From the NCBI GenBank assembly GCA_030544235.1, contig CM060462.1, positions 40,372,682 to 40,436,681 on the forward strand: 64,000 nt of DNA, read 5' to 3'. This DNA comes from Lepturacanthus savala (lineage: Eukaryota; Chordata; Actinopteri; Scombriformes; Trichiuridae). A model generated the notes under the pieces. That model worked only from the letters and a program-made list of their open reading frames with translations, searched no databases and had not been told where the DNA came from. The position numbers were made by a program, and so were the translations under genes. This document shows, in pieces, positions 50,204 through 62,720 of this stretch; position 1 is the stretch's first letter; the number at the start of each line of letters is the position of its first letter.

Positions 50204-51488
50204 GTAAGAGGAAGAGCTGGGTCTTCAGGTGGAGGTAAGAGGTGGAGCTAGGTCTTCAGGTGGAGGTAAAAGAAATAGTCTGAACTCATCCAAACTCTCC
50301 AGATAAATTTAGTTTCTTGTGATGAATTTTGACCGGTGTGGCACAGCTGTTCTGTTTCTGACTGTGATGAGTGACTGTTTAATCAGTTTAACTTTGTTGC
50401 TCTTGCGGTTCTGATCCTGAGGCTCTATGTGATCTCTGTGTAAATGTTCCTAATTAAAGTTGGGTCCTGTGTGTGGGCAGGGCTCCACCAGGTTTTAAAA
50501 AAAAATTATGAAAGACATGTATTCATCACTCCCAAAAAACATTATCCAAGATCACACCAACTTGCCCAAGTTTGAATAGCAGATGCATCCAATAAATGTG
50601 GTTAGAACTCTAAACTCAACCCTGATCCTGACCCTTTATATAATCATTAAACCAGACCTAAACCAGTAGATTACCTAAACCACTCGAGTTTAATGTCTAA
50701 CCCTAGATCTACTCTGACTCGCCCCTTAACTTTGGTGCTGAGAGCCACATCTAATATTTGGTCTAAACACTTTCTGTGGGTACGGTTTGTGGTGCTAGTG
50801 TTTAGTGGAGTTTTTATCTTCCTCCTCCACACATTCATTTTGAATGAGGTTATTTGTATCTGAAACAGAAGGTCATAGAGACTCTGGAGCAATTCTAGAG
50901 TTTAGAAGGGTTGAATTGGGTGATGCGCCACCCACTCCTGACTATCTATGACCTTCAGTTTGAGAAATGCAAGTGATTTAAATAACTACATTAAGAATGT
51001 GCGGCAGTAGTGGGTAAAATTCCATGAAGTACTTGGGCCAAAATGATACTTTCAAAGTGTTTCAGAAGTGTTTGTTGGGCCATTTGGAGTCAATTGGTTT
51101 CCCTTTTTGGAAAAAGGTGACAAATATTAGGTCCATGTTGAGTTCTCTAAACGAGTAAAAAAAAAAAGAAATCAGGAATAAATTATCATAAAGTCACATT
51201 GTCTTTTTTTTCCCTTTGTTATACTTTGGGATGACTCTTATATTTGTAGTACACTTTATATTAAAGAGGACACCAGGAAACAATGAAGAGGCATGCCACT
51301 GAGTTTCCTTCCCTCAATATCTACAAAATCATCATCTGGGAGCTGCAGCTTCTAGGTGAGTCTTTATCAGACCTCTGGACATGTGCTGGGAAACTGTTTT
51401 ATGGAAGATGCAGGAAACTCTTAGAAGTCAACTTTGGTGATGATAAGCTAGAGTATCCTGAAATTCACAGGTTCTTTATGTTCTAAAG

Positions 51489-51567
51489 GCTGATTATGTC
51501 CAGGTACCGGACTACTGAAGGTGTTGGACGGGTGTTTTATGGAATGCTGACTCTCCCACTGAGCCAG
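51489..51567 (+). other. Exon-like 79-nt segment, copy A
   Basis: Donor CCAG|gtaaat; acceptor is a poor ttctaaag. Open frame LIMSRYRTTEGVGRVFYGML. Partner at 51673-51692 brings the total to 99 nt. Confidence 0.3.
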
Positions 51568-51672
51568 GTAAATATCTGCATATGATGCTGATCCTTCATC
51601 CCAGAACACGCAGATGCTGTTTACTGAAATCAAAGTAATTTCTTCTGAGTCCAGATGTTTTCTGATTTACAG

Positions 51673-51692
51673 GACCAGAGAGGACAGTCCAG
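51673..51692 (+). other. Exon-like 20-nt segment, copy A
   Basis: Acceptor tctgatttacag, donor CCAG|gtagaa. Confidence 0.3.
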
Positions 51693-52983
51693 GTAGAAGA
51701 GGTGGAGCCAGTTGTTCAAGAGCCAGGTCTTCAGGTGGAGGTAAGAGGTGGAGTCTGGACTATCCAGGTAAGTTGAGTTTGCCAGTGATGAAGGCTAGGG
51801 TTGGTGCAGCTGTTCTGTTTCTACCCAGCTGCTGTTTCTGACTGTAATGTGTGTTTATAATTGGTTCCTTTAAATCTGTTCTCTCTAATATACTGTCACT
51901 TTGATCCTGAGTCTCTATTCAACCCCTTTGCTGCTGGTTTGTGATTACCAGATGTTTTAATGTGTAAATGTTCCTGATGTTGGGTCTTGTGGGGGCAGGG
52001 CCTCATGGTGTCCAACCTCCTCTCACTCTGACATGGTCTAATATTTTCAGCCTCCTGTGGAAGGTATGAACAACCTGGGGTCCAGTCAGGATGGAGGTTT
52101 GGTCTTGCTCAGTATCTCTGCTGTGTTAGAGTTAGGTGTAGTACTCTAAATATAAATGTGGTGGAAATGGGCCTCTATTAAAATTCAAAGGCTGAAACAG
52201 ACATGACAGACCCTAAAACATCTGTGACTGCACCAACAGGTCCCAGTTCCAATATTGGATAATAAAATCCAATAGTTTGAAATTAGCCTGACCTTTTACT
52301 TGATCTCTAACCTTAAACCTGACCCAACCCAGTAATTACCCTAACCTCAACCACTCTATTTAATCTCATCTAGTCCTAGCCCAACCCTAACTCTGACTCA
52401 CCCCTCAACTTTGGTGCTGATAGAAACACTTAACATTTGGCTAATTTTTAGAAAACATTTTTCCAGAAATTGTACCCGTTGACTTCAGATGTCTGAAACA
52501 TGGTCTAAACACTTTCTGTGGGTACGTTTTGTGGTGCTAGTGTTTAGTGGAATCTTTACCTTCCTCCTCCACATTCATTTTGAATGAGGTTATTTATCGT
52601 TTGGATCTCTGAAACAGAAGGTCATAGAGACTCAGGAGTGGGTGGCGCATAACCTAATTCGACCCTTCTAAACTCCAGACTTGTTCCTGACTATCTATGA
52701 CCTTCAGTTTGAGAAATGCAAGTGATTGAATAACTGCATTGAGAATCAATGTGTGGTAGTAGGTGAGAGTCCATTAAGTGCTTGTGCCAAAACAGTACTT
52801 TCAAAGTGTTTCAGAGCAGGTTTTGGGCCATTTGGAGTCAATTGGTTTCACTTTTTGAAATGTTTGGCTAAAAATGTGACAAATGTTAGGTTCACTAACA
52901 CCACCAAACTTGACAGGAAAATGGTAGTTAAGTTCTGGAATTCCTTTTTGTCCAGAAAATGTCAAATTCCTGTTTGATTCCAG

Positions 52984-53059
52984 GGGCTGAAGATGTTGAC
53001 CAGATACCAGAATACTAAGTGTCTTAGACCTGGAATGCTGACTCCTCCCACTGATCCAG
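52984..53059 (+). other. Exon-like 76-nt segment, copy D
   Basis: Acceptor tgtttgattccag, donor CCAG|gtaaat. Frame LKMLTRYQNTKCLRPGMLTP is close to copy C. The 3' partner (53184-53204) has a weak caaag acceptor and 21 nt, so this copy may be decaying. Confidence 0.3.
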
Positions 53060-54562
53060 GTAAATATTAGCAAATGATGCTGATCCTTCAGCCCAGAACA
53101 CACAGCTGCAGATGTTGATTACTGAATCCAAAGTAGTTTCTGAGTCCAGGTTATAGTTTCTGTAATTTTTTTTTATATCAAAGGGATTGTCCAGGTGTCA
53201 GGAGGTAGAGGTGAAGCTTGGTCTTGGTGAATGTGAAAGAAGCCGTCTGGACTCATCCGAACTCAAGATAAGTTTAGTTTCTTGTGATGAATTTTGACTG
53301 GTGTGGTGCAGCTGTTCTGTTTCTGACTGTAATGAGTGACTGTTTATAATCAGTTCTTCAACTTTGGTGCTCTAATCCTGAAACTCTGAGCCCTTAACTG
53401 CTGGCTTGTGATTACCTGATCATTTAATGTGTAAAGTTAGGTCATGTGTGTGGATGGGGCTCCACCAGGTTTTAAAAAATTATGAAACAGACCTGTAGTA
53501 GATGCTCCAAAAAACATCCAAGATCACACCAATCCTGAACCTGACCCTTTATATAATTGTTAAACCTGACCTAAACCAGTAGATTACCTAAACTACTCAG
53601 GTTTAATGTCTAAACCTAGATCTACTGACTCACCCCTCAACTTTGGTGCTGAAAGCCAAACCTCACATTTGGCCTTTTTTCCCCAAATCATTACTCTAGA
53701 AATTGTACCAATTGCCTTCAAATGTCTGAAATGTGGTCTAAACACTTTCTGTGGGTACAGTATATGGTGCTAGTGTTTAGTGGAGTTTTTACCTTCCTCC
53801 TCCACACATTCATTTTTGAATATGGTTATTTATCATTTGTATCTGAAACAGAAAGTCATAGAGACTCAGGAGCAATTCTAGAGTTTAGAAGGGTTGAATT
53901 AGGTGATGCGCCACCCACTCCTGACTATCTGACATTCAGTTTGAGAAATACAAATGATTTAAATGACTACATTAAGAATCAATGTGTGGCAGTAGTAGGT
54001 AAAATTCCATGAGGTGCTTGGGCCAAAACGGTACTTTCAAAGTGTTTCAGAGCAGGTTTTGGGCTGTTTGGAGTAAATTGTTTTCACCTTTTGGAATAAT
54101 CTTTGGGGGGAAAATGTGACAAATGTTAGGTCCATGATCACCACCAAACTTGATGAATGAATTGGCATTGAGTTCTCTAAACAGGTTAAAAAATTCAGGA
54201 ATGAATTATCACGAAGTCACATTGTCTTTTCTTTCCTTTGTTGTACTTTGAGATGACTCATAATTTTGTAGTACTAAAGAGGATGCCAGGAAACAATCAA
54301 GAGGCATGCCATTGAGTTTCCTTCCCTCCAATTATAAAATCTACAAACTGAAATTCATCTGGGAGCTGCAGCTTCTAGGTGAGTCTTCATCACACCTCCG
54401 GACATGTGCTGGGAAACTAGTTTCATGGAAGATGCAGGAAACTCTCTTAGAAGTCAACTTTGACAACAAGCTAGAGTGTGCTGAAATTCACAAGTTCTGT
54501 ATGTTTTAGGGTGGTGTGTATATAACTTGTCCAAAAAGTTTAATTCCTATCTGATTCTAAAG

Positions 54563-54638
54563 GCTGATTATGTCCAGGTACCGCAATACTGAACATGTTT
54601 GGGTGTTTTATGGAATGCCGACACTCCCACTGACCCAG
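54563..54638 (+). other. Exon-like 76-nt segment, copy B
   Basis: Donor CCAG|gtagat. Frame LIMSRYRNTEHVWVFYGMPT; partner at 54744-54763 gives 96 nt in total. Confidence 0.3.
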
Positions 54639-54743
54639 GTAGATATATGCATATGATGCTGATCCTTCATCCCAGAACATGCAGATGCTGTTTACTGAAA
54701 TCAAAGTAACTTCTGCTGAGTCCAGATGTTTTCTGATTTACAG

Positions 54744-54763
54744 GACCAGAGAGGACAGACCAG
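54744..54763 (+). other. Exon-like 20-nt segment, copy B
   Basis: Acceptor tctgatttacag, donor CCAG|gtaaaa. Nearly identical to copy A. Confidence 0.3.
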
Positions 54764-57700
54764 GTAAAAGAGGTGGAGCCAGGTCTTCAGGTGGAGGTAA
54801 GAGGTGGTGTCTCAACTATCCAGGTGAGTTGAGTTTTCCAGTGATAAATTGACTGGTGTGGTGCAGCTGTTCTGTTTCTGATTGTAATGTGTGTTTATAA
54901 TTGGTTCCTTTAAATCTGTTCTCTCTAATAGACTGTCACTTTGATCTTGAGTCTCTATTCAACCCCTTTGCTGCTGGTTTGTGATTATCAGATGTTTTAA
55001 TGTGTAAATGTTGGGTCTTGTGTGGGCAGGGCCTCATGGTGTCCCACCTCCTCTCACTCTGACATGGTCTAATATTTTCAGCCTCCTGTGGAAGGTATGA
55101 ACAACCTGAGGTCCAGTCAGGATGGAGGTTTGGTCTTGCTCAGTATCTCTGCTGTGTTAGGGTTAGGTGTAGTACTCTAAATATAAATGTGGGGTAAATG
55201 GGCCTCTATTAAAATTCAAAGGCTGAAACGGACATGACGAACCCTAAAACATCTGACTGCACCAACAGGTCCTGGTTCCAATATTGGATTGTAAAATCCA
55301 ATGGTTTGAAATTAGCCTGACCTTTTACTTAATCTCTAACCTTAAACTTGACCCAACCCAGTAATTACCCTAACCTCAACCACTCGATTTAATCTAGTCT
55401 AGTCCTAGCCCAACTCTGACTCACCCCTCAACTTTGGTGCTGATGGCAACATTTAATGTTTGGCTAATTTTTAGAAAACATTTTTCCAGAAATTTTACCG
55501 TTGACTTCAGATGTCTGAAACATGGTCTAAACACTTTCTGTGGGTACGGTTTGTGGTGCTAGTGTTTAGTGGAATCTTTACCTTCCTCCTCCACATTCAT
55601 TTTGAATGAGGTTATTTATCGTTTGGATCTCTGAAACAGAAGGTCATAGAGACTCAGGAGTGGGTGGCGCATAACCTAATTCGACCCTTCTAAACTCCAG
55701 AATTGTTCCTGACCATCTCTGACCTTCAGTTTGAGAAATGCAATTGATTGAATAACTGCATTGAGAATCAATGTGTGGTAGTAGGTGAGAGTCCATTAAG
55801 TGCTTGTGCCAAAACGGTACTTTCAAAGTGTTTCAGAGCAGGTTTTGGGCCATTTGGAGTCAATTGGTTTCACTTTTTGAAATGTAGGTCTTAAAATGTG
55901 ACAAATGTTAGGTTCACTAACACCACCAAACTCAACAGGAAAATGGTAGCTAATTTCTTTAACCACTTTAAAATTATCTTTTTTTCCCTCCGAATTCTAC
56001 GTTGAGATGACTGTAATTAAGTGCAGTACAGGTTTTCTTCTAATAAAAGAGGATGTCAGGAAACAAGAGGCATGCCACTGAGTTTCCTTCCCTAAAATGA
56101 TACAATTTACCAGATTAAAAATTGGTACATTTTCCATCTTAACCCAGGTTTAACTTTAACATCAGTAAATATGTTTTCTTAAATGTGTTTAAATCCGTAC
56201 TCTTCTATTGTAATTACAATTAAATATTATAGTTTAATATAATAATGGAGGATGCCACAAATTTTTTCCTCCATTAATGGAACATACCACATTACAAACT
56301 TTATTTTTTTATACTCGTTCCCCCATAATCCAAGTTTTAAAAGAATATAAAACGATGCTATGTCATTGTAATATTATACTAATAGTTTTTGTGTCCATGT
56401 TTGTAGTTTGTGTTCATGTAGTCTTAATACTTTGTCTTACTCTGTAAACCTTTTTTTTAACATGACTGTTTTCTTTGATAATTCTGACAAACTTTAAATC
56501 TCATCCTGACCTTTTACTTAATCCCTGAATTTAAACCTGACGAACATAGATTACCATAACCTCATCCCCCCCAGGTTTAATGTCTAACCCTAGCCCAAAC
56601 TGACTCACCCCTCAACTTTGCTGATAGCAACTCTTAACATTTGGCTAATATTTACAAAACATTTTTCCAGAAATTGTACCCGTTGACTTCAGATGTCTGA
56701 AATGTGGTCTAAACACTTTCTGTGGGTACGGTTTGTGGTGCTAGTGTTTAGTGGAATCTTTACCTTCCTCCTCTACATTCATTTTGAATGAGGTTATTTA
56801 TCGTTTGGATCTCTGAAACAGAAGGTCATAGAGACTCAGGAGTGGGTGGCGCATAACCTAATTCGACCCTTCTAAACTCCAGAATTGTTCCTGACCATCT
56901 CTGACCTTCAGTTTGAGAAATGCAATTGATTGAATAACTGCATTGAGAATCAATGTGTGGTAGTAGGTGAGAGTCCATTAAGTGCTTGTGCCAAAACAGT
57001 ACTTTCAAAGTGTTTCAGAGCAGGTTTTGGGCCATTTGGAGTCAATTGGTTTCACTTTTTGAAATGTTTGGCTAAAAATGTGACAAATGTTAGGTTCACT
57101 AACACCACTAAACTTGACAGGAAAATGGGAGTTAAGTTCTGCAATTCCTTTTAACCACTTGAGAATTCTTTTTTTATTCTCCATTCTACTTTGAGATGAC
57201 TGTAATAAAGTGCAGTACAAGTTTTCTTCAGAAAAAAGAGGATGCCAGGAAACAATGAAGAGGCATGCCACTGAGTTTCCTTCCCTAAATACAATTTACC
57301 AAACTAAAAGCTGATTAGTATATAAATTTGCCACCATAACCCAGAGTTACATTTTTGTAATATCTTCTCTGTATTAATTACAATAGAATGTTCTAGTTTC
57401 ATATAATGGAGGATGCCATGATTTTTCTTCCCTCCAATAATAAAATATACCAAACTACAAACTTTATTTTCTAATCAATGTTTTAAGAGAATATAAAACA
57501 CTTTATCACTATTTTTATACTAATATTTTTTGTCAGTGTCCATGTTTGTGTATGTGGTTTAATACTGTCTGGTTTTACCCTGTAAATTACATTAACATAT
57601 GAAAACTGGTTAGCTTTGATAGAATTGATTTTCTGAACCTAAAGTTAAACCTTTAACTCCTACCCTTAATCCTGACCCTTCACTAAATCTAAACAAACCC

Positions 57701-58740
57701 TAACCGGAAATTGTACCAGTTGACTTCAGATGTCTGAAACATGAAACACTCTCTGTGCATATGGTTTGTGATGCTAGTATTTAGAGTTTTTACCTTCCTC
57801 CTCCACACATTCACTTTGAACATGGGTATTTATCATTTGAATCTCTGAAACAAAAGGTTTCAGGAGTGGGTGGTGCATAACCTAATTTGACCCTTCTAAA
57901 CTCCAGAATTGTTCCTGACTCTTAACCTTGAGTTCCAGAAATGCAAGTGATAAATGCATTGAGAATGAGTAGGTGAAAGACATTAAGTCCTTAGACCAAA
58001 ACAATATTTTGAAAGCATTTCAGAGACAGTTTTTGTCCATTTGGAGTCAATTGGTTTCAGTTTTAGGAATGTTTGGCTAAAAATGTGACAAATATTAGTG
58101 AAACTAACACCAACAGGCTTGACCAATGAACTGGTGTTTTACTTTGAGATGACTGTATAAAAGCCTAAAAGAGGATGCCCAGAAATGGAGGCATGCTGAT
58201 GTTTCCTTCACTCAAATATTTACAAAATTAAAACTAATATTTTGCCACCTTCACCCAAATTTTACTTTTTGTAACCTAAGTAACTTTGTATCTTCAAATC
58301 GGGTAGGAATAAGAGTTTAAATTAATGAAGGGCTAAAACTGACATTTATTAATCCCCCCCCCCCAAAAAAAAAGACTGCACAGACTGGTCCCAGTTCCAA
58401 TATTGGATAAAATCCAATAAATAGATTCAGAATCTTAAATTTGACCCAATCAGTAGATTATCCTAACCTCAAACACTCAAATTTAATATCTAGCCCAAGC
58501 CTATCGCTGACTCACCCCTGAACTTTGGTGCCAATTTGTCCAATCTTTATGAAACATTTTTACAGAAATTGTACAGGTTGACTGAAATATAAACACTTTC
58601 TGTGGGTACCATTTGTGGTGCTGTTAAGGGTTTTACCTCCTTGTATTCATTTTGAATGTGGTTATTGTATTTTTGACACAGGAGGTCAGACTCCTGAAAG
58701 TCCTAAAAAAGTGCTTGGTCTAAAACAATACTTTTAAAGT

Positions 58741-59460
58741 ATTTCTACGTCCATGTCTATCTGGAGCTTCATTACTTTCCCATGTTATCCTGTAAAGCAC
58801 TTGGTTGCATTTCTATTGTACAGAAGATGCTCAAATACTATGGACACAATATACAACTTCAGTCATTCAATCATGACTTTGAAGTGTTTTCAATTTGGAG
58901 TTGGTTATTTCCACTTCTATGGGGACGATGTGAGTAATCTCAAGTCTACTATCCCCACTGTCTTTATCAAAGTTTTCAAGGGTTAATGTAACTTTATAAA
59001 TTGCATTATATAAATGATTCCAGTGTTATAACATATTTCAAATATTGAATAGAAGTCTGTTTTTTTTTTTTTTTTTTTTTTTTTCCCCCAGGGGTACTTC
59101 CAGAACAAATTCCAAATGGCTAAGCCCTTAATGGCAGACTAAAATCCCCCTTTTAACTTAAAAGAATCCAAAGGTTGTGTATGTTTACCAGCATTTTCAA
59201 GGCCTGGCTACTATTCTCATTCTGACAATGTGAAAGGAAAATTATATTCCCAATAGCCTGTTTCTGGCATTTAGTGTTTGAGGATATCTTTGATGCTTTC
59301 AGGTGTATTGCCCAGGACAATTGAAGGAGCGACAGTCCAAGATAATGTATGTAAATTCCATTGTGTATTTTTTTTAAGTCTTAGCACTGACTGCATGTTT
59401 GTGCACATAAGGTACCAAAAAGTGCTCATTTATAAAATGTGCCCTTTTTCCTTTTACTAG
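58741..59460 (+). other. No gene; 25-nt poly(T) run
   Basis: Mostly unique sequence. A T run at 59060-59084 could mark the tail of a reverse-oriented retrocopy, but nothing beside it is recognisable. Confidence 0.4.
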
Positions 59461-59502
59461 ATCTCAGAGAAAATGTCAGATGCTGTACCTGATCTTCAGG
59501 AG
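59461..59502 (+). other. Possible exon with start codon (MSDAVPDLQE)
   Basis: A strong acceptor (tttttccttttactag) and a strong donor (GGAG|gtaaga) bound 42 nt with an ATG at 59473 reading MSDAVPDLQE. Its GATCTTCAGGAG/GTAAG end resembles the 33-bp units at 47 kb. Protein not recognised. Confidence 0.35.
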
Positions 59503-59789
59503 GTAAGAAGGCAATTCAAGCTCAACCATGAGGGGACATAATGTGATCAGCACATCCCCCACACACAAACACTACTTAAACATGCATGTTCATTGGGTAA
59601 TTGGTGTCCAAGAAATGTAGGTTATGCTGTCTAAGGAGTGCTCTTGTTTTCAAAGATACAAGTAGAAACCAACTGTCAGTGGTATTATGGTAATAAAATC
59701 AATCACATATTCAGCTACTGCTTACAGGTAAAGATGTTTATGTATGAAATTTAGTTATATAATATAAAATTTACTTTTATGTACCCAAG

Positions 59790-59851
59790 GGTCAGAAACA
59801 CAAAGGAAACAGAGGGTCAAGGAAGTGGAAGAAGCATCAGCCATTAAAAGG
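59790..59851 (+). other. Possible exon after the MSDAVPDLQE segment
   Basis: Donor AAAAGG|gtaaga with an adequate acceptor near 59789 (acccaag). In phase with the previous segment it reads GQKHKGNRGSRKWKKHQPLK, a basic stretch with no known match. Confidence 0.25.
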
Positions 59852-60039
59852 GTAAGAATTAGCAGTGGTTTTTTTTTTTTTTTTAATTCTGTATGGTTTT
59901 GACTACTTGGATTAAAGTTTCTGGAAACACATTACTTTAAACTTTCTTTTGGAAGATTTGATCATTTGACCTATAGTTTAATGGACTAAAGGGTCATCCT
60001 ATTTGCACTCCCTTTTTAGTAGAGACAAGGCATAGTGTT

Positions 60040-60425
60040 TAAGGGCACACCTGTTGACAATTGAGATCAACTCCAGTATATAATCACTGGCTCTTTCCAG
60101 ATAGTTCCACATACTTTGTCTTCATGCTTGGCTCTCCTAATGACCTTCCTGGGTTTTTGCTCCTTGTGACCTCCAGTAACTCTTTTCTCTTATCACTCCA
60201 GTTCTGCCTGCTCCTGCCTCTGTGAGTCTGGTTCTCGCTTGCTCTCTTCTCTCCACACTCCTTACGTGACATCTGACGTTGGACCAAGCCTCGCTCCTGC
60301 ACACACATCTGCTCTGAACTCCTGATTTCTCCACCAGTCCCTGCTGCTGTCAATAATAAAGACTATTCTCTACTGAACCTCTGGCTTATGTTCATCTCTC
60401 TGCTCCAGGGTCCTAACCATGAACC
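60040..60425 (+). mobile_element. Possible solo LTR or retroelement 3' end
   Basis: A TATA-like TATATAAT at 60077, a pyrimidine-rich body, AATAAAGAC at 60353 and an end reading GGTCCTAACCATGAACCCTGACA resemble LTR ends common in fish genomes. No matching second LTR or gag-pol was found, and the left border is uncertain. Confidence 0.3.
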
Positions 60426-61477
60426 CTGACAGACCAACATATATATGTGACACATTACGATTAATGATTCTATGGTCATGAACAAATATGCAATTTATAT
60501 ACACACATTTTAAATCTATACACATTTCCATTTATTTCTTGAAAAAATTTGATTTATTTACGGTTGGCAAACTCGTTATGTTAGGGGTTAGGAAAGTGAA
60601 ATAGATCCCTTCCCCCGTAGGAGCGGGTGGTGCACTGTCCTTCCCCTGGTAGGACCGCCCGTCCCCAGTTTCCAATAGTCTATTTAACAAAATCTAAAAA
60701 ATGGCCGTATGGAGTGGGGTTAGGTGAGGGAATTAGAGCAGGGGACCAAATGGTCCCCTGGAGTGCACGGTCCTACCATGGGGATGGGCATCCCCCTGGC
60801 ACTTCCTCCAATATTAGGGCTATTTCATTCCTATATTATCAAGTTATTTAATTAGCCGGTTCGCCTTTGGTATATAAAGTATAAATTGGCTTTTAATTAG
60901 GTGTCATAGCTGTGGTGCCACGACATTTCATCATTTCAGGCTTGCCATTATACTGCTGAGGAGCCCTTGCTTCTACTCATGTCAGGAGCCAACTAAACCT
61001 GAAATAACATCCTCCTTTTACTCTTTTATACTCCTCCTGTACTCCACTCCTGTTCTCTCTTTCCCGGAAGGTCTGATCCCTAATTGGGGATTCGGCTGAC
61101 TGTGCTCCCTATTTGGCGAGTCTTACAGTAAACGTACCTCGCATGCTGATTTTTGCCATAGGCGGGACTAGACCTTGGCCATGCGGAATGCAATGTCCTC
61201 ATAGGACTTATTTTCAGGGAAAGGAGAGAATTAGAGTTGGGGCTAGGGCTATACACCTAGGGTTGGGGTTAAGTTTGGGAATGTTAACGAGGAACATATC
61301 CCGTGCAACCCTCTACGGGAAGCCACAGTTTGGATGATATGAACACCGAATTGCACTCTCCTTGAAACTTGGTAATGTCCACCACCACTGGCTCCTAAAG
61401 TGGATAGAAAAGGGAGAGGTGGGGGGGATTTGTTAGTTCCTTGTTCTAAGGATTGAAATCATAATTGGTGGTTATTA
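60426..61477 (+). other. No gene; GC-richer block with palindromes
   Basis: Contains GGGGACCAAATGGTCCCC (60741-60758), an 8-bp-arm palindrome, GGTTAGG-like motifs, and no recognisable coding region. Confidence 0.45.
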
Positions 61478-61479
61478 TT

Positions 61480-62720
61480 GTGTCTCCTAGTGGAGGAATC
61501 AGGAAGGAGAGCAGCCAAGCAGCAGAGGAGTCTCTTCGCGGCAGCCGAGCTGACCACGGCTCAACTGAAGTCCGACCGGATGTCCAAGACCACAAGGAAG
61601 CTACGTTATTATAATCTCCAAGTATCGAGGAATCAAGAAGGAGAGCAGCCAAGCAGCAGAGGAGGGCCTCTTCGCGGCAGCCGAGCTGACCACGGCTCAA
61701 CTGAAGTCCGACTGGATGTCCCGTAACACAAGGAAGCTAATTAAATCTATATTTATCATCTCCAAGTATCAAGGAATCAAGAGGGACTTTGTTCTCATTC
61801 CTCATGAGTAGCCAAGCAGCAGAGGAGGACCTCTTCGCGGCAGCCGAGCTGACCACGGCTCAACTGAAGTCCGACTGGATGTCCCGTAACACAAGGAAAC
61901 TAAATCTATATTTGTTATCATCTCCAAGTATCAAGGAATCAAGAGGGACTTTGTTCTCATTCCTCATGAGAAGCCAAGTAGCAGAGGAGGACATCTTCGC
62001 GGCAGCCGAGCTGACCACGGCTCAACTGAAGTCCGACTGGATGTCCCGTAACACAAGGAAACTAATTAAATCTATATTTATCATCTCCAAGTATCAAGGA
62101 ATCAAGAGGGACTTTGTTCTCATTCCTCATGAGAAGCCAAGCAGCAGAGGAGGACCTCTTCGCGGCAGCCGAGCTGACCACGGCTCAACTGAAGTCCGAC
62201 TGGATGTCCCGTAACACAAGGAAACTAATTAAATCTATATTTGTTATCATCTCCAAGTATCAAGGAATCAAGAGGGACTTTGTTCTCATTCCTCATGAGA
62301 AGCCAAGCAGCAGAGGAGGACCTCTTCGCGGCAGCCGAGCTGACCACGGCTCAACTGAAGTCCGACTGGATGTCCCGTAACACAAGGAAGCAAATTAAAT
62401 CTATATTATGTTATTATAATCTCCAAGTATAACGGAATCAAGAAGGAGAGCAGCCAAGCAGCAGAGGAGGACCTCTTCGCGGCTGCCGAGCTGACCACGG
62501 CTCAACTGAAGTCCGACTGGATGTCCAATAACATAAGGTGACCGATTAAATCTGTTTATTACCATGTTGTTATAATCTCCAAGTATCAAGGAATCAAGAG
62601 GGACTTTGTTCTCATTCCTCATGAGAAACCAAGCAGCAGAGGACCTCTTCGCGGCAGCCGAGCTGACCACGGCTCAACTGAAGGCTAACCGCAGCCTGAT
62701 TGAAGTCCAACCTGATGTAT
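61480..62720 (+). repeat. About 163-bp tandem repeat, eight copies, with open frame
   Basis: The core CTTCGCGGCAGCCGAGCTGA starts at 61533, 61669, 61832, 61995, 62158, 62323, 62475 and 62647. Units are very similar, including the linker ATCTCCAAGTATCAAGGAAT. One frame reads AAEEDLFAAAELTTAQLKSD then WMSRNTRK; the alternative reads SSRGGPLRGSRADHG. The core has a hairpin AGCCG/CGGCT. Product unknown; could be non-coding. Confidence 0.88.

Larger units (their letters stand above)
47630..58740 (+). repeat. Array of diverged 0.8-2 kb segmental repeats
   Basis: The landmark AACACTTTCTGTGGGTA recurs at about 48797, 50765, 52508, 53742, 55531, 56711, 57751 and 58590, with an older trace near 48035. 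Each copy also carries CTCACCCCTCAACTTTGGTG, a hairpin with an invertible centre, and AAAGTGTTTCAGAGCAGG. Copies between 49.9 and 54.8 kb have extra exon-like segments; those after 55 kb lack them. No homology to a known gene recognised. Confidence 0.85.

Noticed and set aside
55640..57154. Identical 60- and 74-to-83-codon open frames recurring at 52726, 55644, 56826 and 56930
   Set aside because: They recur because the segmental repeats are similar; they cross the invertible hairpin and show no conserved protein features.
60084..60353. An 89-codon frame on the - strand
   Set aside because: It lies in a pyrimidine-rich LTR-like region, and the translation has no recognisable feature.
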